From Tychonema sp. LEGE 07203 (GTDB taxonomy: Bacteria; Cyanobacteriota; Cyanobacteriia; Cyanobacteriales; Microcoleaceae), in contig NZ_JADEXD010000059.1 in assembly GCF_015207285.1 (NCBI RefSeq), positions 1 to 33,891 of the forward strand: DNA of 33,891 bases, given 5' to 3'. This document shows, one piece after another, positions 8,140 through 14,510 of this stretch (position 1 is its first letter; the number at the start of each line of letters is the position of its first letter). The notes under the pieces are model-generated. The model was not told the DNA's origin. It was given only the letters and a program-made list of their open reading frames with translations, and made no database searches. Made by a program: the position numbers and the translations under genes.

Positions 8140-8595
8140 CTAAATACTTTCAGTTTCAAGTTTTAAAAGTGCCAGAATTTCGGTCAATCTTTCGGGATCG
8201 GTGAGGTACAAATATCCGATCAAAGTTTCTAAGCTGCTAGCTTGTTGGTAAATCTCTGGATCGGCTCGCTTGGCACGGCCCGATACGGCATTGCGGCCGC
8301 GCTTGACAATTGCTAATTCTCTACTGTTCAAGTAAGGAGATATCGATCGCAAGTGACGCGCTTGAGTTTCGGCTCGTACTTGCCCCACCACCAATTCGTG
8401 ATAAGCTTGCAATCTTCTGGGGGGCATCAAGTACAAACTCCGAATGTAGAGTTCGTATACTGCATCTCCCAAATATGCCCAAGCCGAGGGCGAAATTCTT
8501 TCTATTTCTGCTGGTGTCGCCCTCGCAGGATGCTGTTGGTTTAAACTGATATCAGTCAGGCTCAGTTTGAGTCCGTCATCTGCGATCGGCGACAT
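8140..8595 (-). CDS. mrnC: Mini-ribonuclease III
   Basis: A 151-residue RNase III catalytic domain without a double-stranded-RNA-binding domain, as expected for Mini-III, which trims 23S rRNA precursor ends. The RNase III signature is AYLGDAVYELYIR with catalytic D44, and the second conserved acid is E123 (SLETLIGYLYL). The region QVRAETQARHL and the basic KRGRNAVSGRAKR segment match family members. The start at ATG 8595 (MSPIADDG) is the first Met in frame. rlmB follows on the same strand. The mrnC-rlmB order is also known from Bacillus, and both products act on 23S rRNA. Confidence 0.93.
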   Translation of the reverse strand: MSPIADDGLKLSLTDISLNQQHPARATPAEIERISPSAWAYLGDAVYELYIRSLYLMPPRRLQAYHELVVGQVRAETQARHLRSISPYLNSRELAIVKRGRNAVSGRAKRADPEIYQQASSLETLIGYLYLTDPERLTEILALLKLETESI

Positions 8596-8952
8596 ACTTT
8601 ATTTAAATAAAACTTCCGCACAGTTGGTTTTTTCTAGTCATCACTTCAGCAATTATAGCTTTCCCAAGATTGCCAGCGTCTCGATAAGCTATTTAGCTTT
8701 AGGTTTTGTCGGCGATCGCCCGAACACAGGTTCAAAAACGATTTTTAGACCGATCGGAATGCTCCCTTCTTATAGCATTTTTCTGTCTGTTTGCCACACA
8801 TATTTTGCTGCCCCTCCACCCCAAATCGAAGTATCGGGGGAATTTGCAGCTTGCGCGTGTCGCAGCTTCTCGGAAAATCCGTATTCCGCAAAACCATAAA
8901 AATTTGCTATCCAGCGTTGAGAACCGGATAGCTAATTCAATCCACTTTCTGG
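8596..8952. other. Gene-free stretch between the STAS gene and mrnC
   Basis: It contains the STAS-gene terminator at 8897-8932 and a HIP1 octamer at 8712-8719. The rest should hold the mrnC promoter. No clear -10/-35 pair could be assigned, and the short frames are not protein-like. Confidence 0.55.
8897..8932 (-). terminator. Intrinsic terminator of the STAS-domain gene
   Basis: On the minus strand, GCTATCC (8932-8926) pairs with GGATAGC (8912-8906) across a 13-nt loop and is followed by AAATTTTTA. It lies 20 bp after the stop at 8953. The stem is short (7 bp), but the T run is well placed. Confidence 0.6.
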
Positions 8953-9321
8953 TCAAGCGTCCTTGACGTTTTTTACCGCTTCATCAACGTTCGGCTGCAA
9001 AGACAAAAATTTCTCTAAGCGAACCAGTTTAACAGTTTGAGTTACGCGGGGATTTGAGACAATTTGCAATGTCCCTTCGACGGTTTGGGCTTTCTTGACA
9101 AGTTGCACAAGTGCGCCCAAGCCGGAACTGTCCACAAAGTCTATCTGAGACAAGTCCAAAATTATGTGTTTTGGACCCTCCTCAATACATTTGCTCAGTA
9201 CCTTCCGAAAAGTCGCCTCAGAAAAAGCGTCCAGCAGGCCAGTCAGGCGAAATAACTGATAGTTATTCTTGACTTCGCGAGTGCCTCTGAGGCTAACGGT
9301 CAGGGTCAATGGCTCAGAAAT
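8953..9321 (-). CDS. STAS-domain anti-sigma-factor antagonist
   Basis: A single STAS domain of the SpoIIAA/RsbV type. Such proteins bind an anti-sigma factor or another partner when unphosphorylated and release it when a conserved Ser is phosphorylated. That Ser is S61 or S62, counted from the TTG, in DFVDSSGLGAL. The downstream LVKKAQ segment and the repeated hydrophobic pattern fit the fold. The start is uncertain. A strong AGGAGG (9332-9327) stands 5 nt before an in-frame ATT at 9321, but 17 nt before the first standard start, TTG at 9309; a stop codon lies just upstream. I give the ATT-start coordinates as the better ribosome-site match. With TTG the protein has 118 residues. No partner kinase or phosphatase gene is adjacent. 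Confidence 0.85.
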   Translation of the reverse strand: MSEPLTLTVSLRGTREVKNNYQLFRLTGLLDAFSEATFRKVLSKCIEEGPKHIILDLSQIDFVDSSGLGALVQLVKKAQTVEGTLQIVSNPRVTQTVKLVRLEKFLSLQPNVDEAVKNVKDA

Positions 9322-9326
9322 GACAC

Positions 9327-9332
9327 CCTCCT
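9327..9332 (-). promoter_or_regulatory. Strong Shine-Dalgarno deciding the STAS-gene start
   Basis: AGGAGG on the minus strand. Spacing is 5 nt to ATT at 9321 and 17 nt to TTG at 9309. There is no ATG or GTG in the right frame between the upstream in-frame TAG and the TTG. Confidence 0.6.
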
Positions 9333-9518
9333 AGCTAGATATGGCTTAAAGTTGAGGCTTCATTATAGGAGTTTTTGGTTTTTTTGTCTACTGTTTTTTA
9401 GTCGTCAGTCATTGGTCATTAGTTATTGGCGATCTGGCGATCGGTCATCTGCACAAACAGCTTACCTGAATAATGACTGCTGGCTGTTAGCAGCCGTCAA
9501 CAGCCAACAGCCAACTGA

Positions 9519-10676
9519 CTACTTGCTGCTGACTGCTTTCTGATTGTCTCGCATTGACTGGACGAACCGATCGAACAAATAGTCAGCGTCGTGGGGGCCC
9601 GGACTCGCTTCCGGGTGGTACTGCACAGAGAACAGTGGCAGAGTTTTGTGCTTCAATCCGGCTACGGTGCGATCGTTCAAATTGAGATGAGTAATTTCTA
9701 CTTCCGGGACTAGGGAATCCGGGTCGATCGCAAAACCGTGATTTTGGCTAGTAATTTCTACTTGCTGGGTTAAACCCGCTGGATGATTCAAGCCCCGGTG
9801 GCCGAACTTGAGTTTAAAAGTTTCCGCACCCAAGGAAAGTCCCAGAATCTGGTGTCCCATGCAGATTCCGAATACAGGTTTGTCCGACTTCAACAAAGCT
9901 CTAGCCGTCGCGATTCCTTCCGTTACCGCCGAGGGATCTCCGGGCCCGTTGGACAGAAAAATGCCATCCGGGTTGTATTTGAGAATTTCCTCCGGCGACG
10001 TGTCAGCGGGTACAACAATTACCCGACAGCCGTAACTCGCCAAACGCCGCAGAATATTGCGCTTGATCCCAAAATCTAGCGCCACCACCGTCCACATTTC
10101 GCCGCTGGCCGGTTGGACTGTCGGACTGAACTCCCACACCGAGTCCGTGGCTTCCGACCACTCGTAAACCTTGCGGGTGGTCACTTCCCGTACCAGATTC
10201 AGCCCGGCCATGCTGGGAGCGTTTTGGACTTGTTCCAACAGCTCTGCCTGGTCGAGAATCACGGTGGAAATGCCGCCGTTTATCGCTCCCACCGTGCGAA
10301 TTTTGCGGGTGAGGGCGCGGGTGTCGATGCCGTAAAGGCCGGGGATATTGTGCTGTTTTAGGTAGTCTTGCAGGGACTGGGAGCAGCGCCAGTTGCTGGG
10401 GCGGCTGCATACGTTGCGGGCGATCGCACCTCGAATTTGCGGCTGCGAAGATTCTTCATCTTCGAGATTTACCCCGGTATTGCCCAATTCTGGATAAGTA
10501 AAAGTGACAATTTGACCGCAATAGCTAGGATCGGTCAAGACTTCTTGGTAGCCTGTCATTCCCGTATTGAAAACTACCTCGCCGACGACGGTGGCATCAG
10601 CGCCAAACGACCAGCCGCGGTAAGCAGTACCGTCAGCCAGGACTAGGAGAGCGGGTTTTGCTGTTGAAAGTGACAT
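9519..10676 (-). CDS. carA: Carbamoyl-phosphate synthase small chain
   Basis: CarA is the glutamine amidotransferase subunit of carbamoyl-phosphate synthase and feeds ammonia to CarB for arginine and pyrimidine synthesis. The N-terminal CPSase small-chain domain (about 1-150) starts with [18 protein letters not shown]. The class I GATase domain (about 195-375) carries the nucleophile C272 ([10 protein letters not shown]) and the His-Glu pair H354/E356 ([11 protein letters not shown]). Length is 385 aa, normal. The last eight codons read into a heptamer-like repeat tract (see findings), so the tail NQKAVSSK is probably repeat-derived. carB is not in the window. The start at ATG 10676 is the first Met. 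It is divergent from the aspartic protease gene. Confidence 0.97.
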   Translation of the reverse strand: MSLSTAKPALLVLADGTAYRGWSFGADATVVGEVVFNTGMTGYQEVLTDPSYCGQIVTFTYPELGNTGVNLEDEESSQPQIRGAIARNVCSRPSNWRCSQSLQDYLKQHNIPGLYGIDTRALTRKIRTVGAINGGISTVILDQAELLEQVQNAPSMAGLNLVREVTTRKVYEWSEATDSVWEFSPTVQPASGEMWTVVALDFGIKRNILRRLASYGCRVIVVPADTSPEEILKYNPDGIFLSNGPGDPSAVTEGIATARALLKSDKPVFGICMGHQILGLSLGAETFKLKFGHRGLNHPAGLTQQVEITSQNHGFAIDPDSLVPEVEITHLNLNDRTVAGLKHKTLPLFSVQYHPEASPGPHDADYLFDRFVQSMRDNQKAVSSK

Positions 10677-11109
10677 GGCATCCTTAATTACTTTACGTTT
10701 AGTTTCATTTCATTTTTATCCCGACTGGGGGCTTTTGGCCGATCGACCAAATACACCTCTCCCACAACCATCGTGGAACAGGCATCCTGCCCGTTCAAAA
10801 CAGTCTTTTTGGCAGATGTCTCATCAAAATCTCATTTTATTTTCATACAGTAATTTCCTGCTGTATTTTTTTTTACGGTTTATAGCTCAATACAGTGAAA
10901 ATTCATATAACGTGCTTTGGTACTTTTGACTTAGGAACCTTCCAGTCTCAATTACTGAAACAAATTGTTTGTCATTTGTCAAGCATTTTGTGACCTACCG
11001 CCCTCATCAGACAAAAATACAAGCTGAAATCCCCAAACTGTCAGCGCTAAATTTATACTCAAAGGTGGTTGTCGTTGTTACGATCGACAAACAAGCCTTT
11101 AAACAAACT
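10677..11109. other. Divergent promoter region, carA / aspartic protease
   Basis: It should hold promoters for both genes. It is AT-rich around 10840-10960. I could not assign a -10/-35 pair or a transcription-factor site with confidence. The frame of the protease continues upstream to a TTG at 10969, but that part does not look like a leader peptide. Confidence 0.5.
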
Positions 11110-11751
11110 ATGGTCAGCAAATCTCCCTTGCCTTTACTCTCCAACTCAAAAAAAACCCTGCTGAGCGAAAAACTCCGCAAACCTTTACTGGTTTTAACAG
11201 CGGTTATTTCTGGCAGCAGTTTCATCTTACTTAACAGCGCCGTCAACTCCTCGCGAGCGACTGCTCAAGAGATCGAGGGATGCTTCATGCGTAACGACCG
11301 CGGCCAAACTGTCAACTTGAGCAGCTCTGTTTGCGGTTTTGTCCCCCAAAAATTGACTCCCGCTGCTTCGCCGGAGGTTAAATCGGGAGTATTTCTAGTC
11401 AAAATTAAACGCCGAGAAGCTAATATCCCAGTTATAGAAGTCACGTTTAACGGCACGCAAAAGTTTGAAATGATGGTGGATTCTGGAGCAAGCCGCACAG
11501 TAATTACGCCAGCAATGGCTGCTGCTTTGAAGATAGTTCCTCAAGGAAGCGTGCTAGCAAAAACTCCCAACGGAATAGCTACTTTTGCTCTCGGAAATCT
11601 TACTTCGATCGAAGCTGGCGGTTTGGCGATTACAAATGTAGTTGTACCGATCTCGCCCGCATTAGACATCGGGCTGCTGGGTCACGATTTTTTTGGTAAT
11701 AAAGATGTGACTATTAAGCAAGATGTGATTGAATTTCGATCGCGCTCTTAA
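11110..11751 (+). CDS. Secreted retropepsin-like aspartic protease
   Basis: A 213-residue protein in the TIGR02281-like clan AA family, small single-domain aspartic proteases that act as dimers. The N-terminus is a signal peptide or anchor: basic KKTLLSEKLRK, hydrophobic PLLVLTAVISGSSFILLNSA, then a likely cut near ATAQ-E. A short spacer holds two Cys (C58, C75), perhaps a disulfide. The catalytic motif is M-V-D124-S-G-A-S-R-T-V, and the second conserved element is DIGLLGHDFFGN at about 186-197. I chose ATG 11110, which places the signal peptide at the start. TTG at 10969 would add 47 residues of poor quality. The substrate is unknown. No terminator was found; a repeat array follows 6 bp after the stop. 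Confidence 0.83.
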   Translation: MVSKSPLPLLSNSKKTLLSEKLRKPLLVLTAVISGSSFILLNSAVNSSRATAQEIEGCFMRNDRGQTVNLSSSVCGFVPQKLTPAASPEVKSGVFLVKIKRREANIPVIEVTFNGTQKFEMMVDSGASRTVITPAMAAALKIVPQGSVLAKTPNGIATFALGNLTSIEAGGLAITNVVVPISPALDIGLLGHDFFGNKDVTIKQDVIEFRSRS

Positions 11752-11757
11752 AGTGGA

Positions 11758-11954
11758 GTCATTAGTCATTAGTCATTAGTCATTGGGCTCTAGCGTTGCG
11801 GAGGGATTGGGCTCTAGCGTTGCGGAGGGATTGGGCTCTAGCGTTGCGGAGGGATTGGGCATGGGGCTCTAGCGTTGCGGAGGGATTGGTCATTGGTCAT
11901 TGGTCATTGGTCATTGGTCATTGGTCATTAGTCATTAGTCATTGGTCATTAGTC
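11758..11954. repeat. Compound array: 24-bp units between heptamers
   Basis: GTCATTA heptamers (11758-11784) lead into 24-bp units that begin GGGCTCTAGCGTTGCGGAGG at 11785, 11809 and 11833. After a 7-nt spacer (GGGCATG) comes a fourth unit at 11864-11887. GGTCATT/AGTCATT heptamers then run to about 11954. All four 24-mers are identical. Confidence 0.92.
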
Positions 11955-12004
11955 CGAGCGTGCGAATACCTTAAGAGTTCGCTGGGTTTTGCAAACAGTC
12001 AACA

Positions 12005-12068
12005 TAGGGTGCGTCGCCAACAACAACTTTCGCCCCGCAACGCCAGATCAAACGAGCGACGCACCCTA
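12005..12068. repeat. 13-bp perfect inverted repeat, MITE-like
   Basis: TAGGGTGCGTCGC (12005-12017) is repeated in inverse as GCGACGCACCCTA (12056-12068) with a 38-bp centre. GGGTGCGTCGC/GCGACGCACCC pairs are a known style of cyanobacterial intergenic hairpin repeat. No coding content. Confidence 0.75.
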
Positions 12069-12074
12069 CAACTT

Positions 12075-12183
12075 ATAACTTAAGTAAACCGTATTGCCTG
12101 CCGTCTGCTGTTCTGTAAGTTGCAAGAAAGAAGGAGGCTCTTCCTCCGCACCTGCATTACCAGGCAGAGCGAAAGTAACGAGC
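12075..12183 (-). repeat. Double-hairpin intergenic element, copy 2
   Basis: Read on the minus strand, it begins GCTCGTTAC, continues through GCCTGGTAATGCAG, hairpin B (GGAGG-AAGAG-CCTCC) and GCAACTTACAG, and ends TTAAGTTAT. This is the same block order and nearly the same length as copy 1 at 4445-4551. The first hairpin is imperfect here. Confidence 0.75.
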
Positions 12184-12346
12184 AATTCCTCAGATGATTT
12201 CTGCGTAATAGTTCGAGTTTGCTCGATCGCCAGAAGCGAGAGACGATCGCAAATTGTGCTTCTCAATCTTCCCTCCTCTGGGCTCTAACCTCTTTTTTCA
12301 ACATCTGTTAAATCAGCCAATTGCATCAGATGCCGAACTTCTTCCT

Positions 12347-13462
12347 TCACCGCAAAAACTCAATTAACTGCTGCAATTTCAACCAAGATTCGCCGCTCGA
12401 TAAAATATCCTTAGCCAAATCAACTCCTGCAGCGTGGGAGCCCAGAGGAATTGCACCCCCTACCTGAAAAGCTAAAGACGCATTCAAAGCTACAACATCC
12501 ATTTGCGCTGCTGTACCTTTGCCTTGCAAAACGTTCCGCAAAATCTCGGCGTTTTCCTCAACATTTCCGCCTTTCAACGAGCCGATCGCACTTGGTGTCA
12601 ATCCTACCTGTTCCGGGTTTAAAGTAGTAAGTTCCACCTTGCCGCCCGACAAAACCGCCAAATCAGTCACATCACCCAAACCCGCCTCATCCAACTTTTC
12701 TCGGCCGTGTACCACTATCGCCAACTCAGTCCCCAACTCGCCCAAGGCTTGCGCCACAGTTGATACCATACTGGGATCGAACACCCCGATTACCTGCCCA
12801 TCCGGGCGCAGAGGATTGACGAGAGGCCCTAAAAGGTTAAAAACAGTCCGCACCTTCAAAGTGCGCCGGAGCGGTGCTACAGCCTTGAGTGCTGGATGCC
12901 ACCCCGGCGCAAATAAAAAAGTGATCCCTACCGAGTCTAAAGCCGCTTTTACCTTCTCCACATCGGCGTTGAGGTTGACTCCGAGTGCTTCTAGCACGTC
13001 AGCAGAACCGACTTTGCTCGATGCCGATCGATTTCCGTGTTTGGCGACTCGCACTCTGCCTGCGGCGGCAACAAAAGCTACAGCCGTGGAAATATTAAAT
13101 GTCGAAGCGCCGTCACCGCCCGTGCCGCAAGTATCAATTAATTTGAGATTGGAGATGGGAGATTGGCGATCGAAAACACTTTCTGACTCGCCTGCGAGGG
13201 ACTCAAACTGCAATACCTGAGCCATTCCCGCCAATTCTTGAGCAGAAATGCCTTTAGCTTGGAGAGCCGTTAAAATTGCGCCGGAAAGTTCCGGGGGTAT
13301 AGCTTCTGCTAGCCATCCCTGCATTAAGTCGGTGGCTTGGGCGCGCGAGAGAGATTGTCTGTCTAACAGTTGTTGTAGCAGGGCTGGCCACAGAGGAGAA
13401 TCCGCTGTCAAAGTTGAAGCGGAGGCTATATCTAGTGTTGCGAGTACGGGAGAATCTGTCAT
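12347..13462 (-). CDS. trpD: Anthranilate phosphoribosyltransferase
   Basis: TrpD joins anthranilate to phosphoribosyl pyrophosphate in tryptophan synthesis. The PRPP-binding glycine loop [17 protein letters not shown] and the anthranilate-site motif [21 protein letters not shown] are both intact, as are the Asp-Glu metal ligands in the [14 protein letters not shown] region. Length is 371 aa from ATG 13462; an in-frame TTG at 13474 would add four residues. Between the N-terminal helical domain and the glycine loop is an insertion-like linker ([18 protein letters not shown]) encoded by heptamer repeats. Other trp genes are absent here, as in most cyanobacteria. The stand-alone gene has no clear terminator. 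Confidence 0.96.
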   Translation of the reverse strand: MTDSPVLATLDIASASTLTADSPLWPALLQQLLDRQSLSRAQATDLMQGWLAEAIPPELSGAILTALQAKGISAQELAGMAQVLQFESLAGESESVFDRQSPISNLKLIDTCGTGGDGASTFNISTAVAFVAAAGRVRVAKHGNRSASSKVGSADVLEALGVNLNADVEKVKAALDSVGITFLFAPGWHPALKAVAPLRRTLKVRTVFNLLGPLVNPLRPDGQVIGVFDPSMVSTVAQALGELGTELAIVVHGREKLDEAGLGDVTDLAVLSGGKVELTTLNPEQVGLTPSAIGSLKGGNVEENAEILRNVLQGKGTAAQMDVVALNASLAFQVGGAIPLGSHAAGVDLAKDILSSGESWLKLQQLIEFLR

Positions 13463-13898
13463 AGTTTTAGTCAAATTTAGCCCGATCGAGCTTAGCGGCC
13501 AAACCGAGAATCGATCGGCATTTTACCAGACTTGCACCACGTTCAATTTTTGCGTGGGAGATTTTAGAATTGGCAATGACTTACTGCACAATGGTTTAGA
13601 ACGTCCTTAAAATTGCATCTTGTTTGGGAAACTGCCCAAATCTCACCCTATTTTGCGCCCGCGCTCAGATTTTCGCCCCTGATGTTAGCAGCGTTACATC
13701 ATTTGTCCGCCCGCAGCAGCCGAATATGAAGTTTTTGATACAACAATTGCCCTCTTGTTATGGCAACTTTAAAGGGAAACGCGCGATCGTGCAACTGCCA
13801 GCAGTCCGCTGTATTATATTTCAATAAAATTAATTGACTGTAACTGAGCTCGCCAACGGATACAAGTTTCCGACAAAAGTTGTGGATCGCCCAAAATT

Positions 13899-14013
13899 TT
13901 AGGCCAGAGCGACAGTCACAGATTCACTGCGCCGCAAGTCAATGATTCGATCCAAAATCTTCAATCCCCCAATCGACAGCACAGCACCCACAGCCGTTAA
14001 GTTGATACCTGCA
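13899..14013 (-). pseudogene. Possible remnant: C-terminal end of a membrane protein
   Basis: A minus-strand frame of about 38 codons, bounded upstream by a stop and lacking a start codon, ends at TAA 13901-13899. It reads like the end of a membrane protein: a hydrophobic stretch (INLTAVGAVLSIGGLKIL) followed by a charged tail (DRIIDLRRSES). It may be a decayed gene. I could not name the family, and chance is not excluded. Confidence 0.3.
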
Positions 14014-14270
14014 GGTTAGTCACAGAAGAGAGAAAGTCGATCGAACTTTGACCCCAACCTTAAAAATAAACTCTTGCGGTTGTAGAAGTCACGGCCTCTG
14101 ATTGTAATAAAAACAGCATCGCCACTAACTTATTTCAGGATACTTAACTGCTAATATATTCAGGCAGATTTCAAGGAGCAGGTTGGGAATCGAGCAACTC
14201 GCCCGTCTGAGGGCCAGCCAAATCTTAAAAAAAGACAAACCCAGTCAACTAAACTTGCCTCAACAACAAC

Positions 14271-14305
14271 TAACAGCTAACAGCTAACAGCTAACAGCTA
14301 ACAGC
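14271..14305. repeat. TAACAGC heptamer array
   Basis: Five perfect TAACAGC units followed by a partial sixth (TAACATC). Confidence 0.9.
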
Positions 14306-14338
14306 TAACATCCAAAATATAACAGCCCAGCAGGAGAA

Positions 14339-14440
14339 ATGAATAAACACACTTGTGTAATTGCAGCCCCGAACACAAACCAATCGCCAAGCTTGGCAAT
14401 TGCTTTTTTCTCGCCATCGCGCGGCACAGCAGCATCCTAG
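14339..14440 (+). CDS. Possible 33-residue small protein or leader peptide
   Basis: AGGAG lies 3 nt before an ATG, and the frame (starts MNKHTCVIAAPNTNQ, ends RGTAAS) stops at TAG 14438-14440, 70 bp before the histidine kinase start. The ribosome site is close but good. The peptide has no recognisable motif, so it could be a leader or chance. Confidence 0.2.
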   Translation: MNKHTCVIAAPNTNQSPSLAIAFFSPSRGTAAS

Positions 14441-14510
14441 TTAACGGCTCATATTTGACAGGAATAGACTAAAAACATTCAACTCAAACACAAGAGCAGG
14501 GTATTCAAAA

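Larger units (their letters stand above)
11752..12346. other. Gene-free, repeat-dense stretch
   Basis: From left to right it holds a compound array (11758-11954), a 13-bp inverted repeat (12005-12068) and double-hairpin element copy 2 (12075-12183), then about 160 bp with nothing recognisable before the trpD stop. Short frames here (for example 11796-12083) merely translate the repeats. Confidence 0.75.
13463..14510. other. 1-kb gene-free stretch upstream of the histidine kinase
   Basis: Contents: a possible minus-strand gene remnant (13899-14013), a TAACAGC heptamer array (14271-14305), a possible 33-codon plus frame (14339-14440), and the palindrome GCCAAGCTTGGC near 14387-14398. The remainder is unremarkable. 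A 67-codon frame at 13624-13827 has no protein-like features. Confidence 0.6.

Noticed and set aside
11758..11954. Possible CRISPR array of 24-bp repeats
   Set aside because: Units abut directly without unique spacers of constant length.
11796..12083. 95-codon frame with repeated RRDWAL and GHWSLV
   Set aside because: A direct translation of the 24-bp and 7-bp repeats, with no start context.
12066..12266. 66-codon minus frame next to trpD
   Set aside because: It mostly covers the repeat element copy 2 and has no family features.
12519..13220. 233-codon frame antisense to trpD
   Set aside because: A shadow of trpD; rich in Pro/Ser/Thr without any domain pattern.
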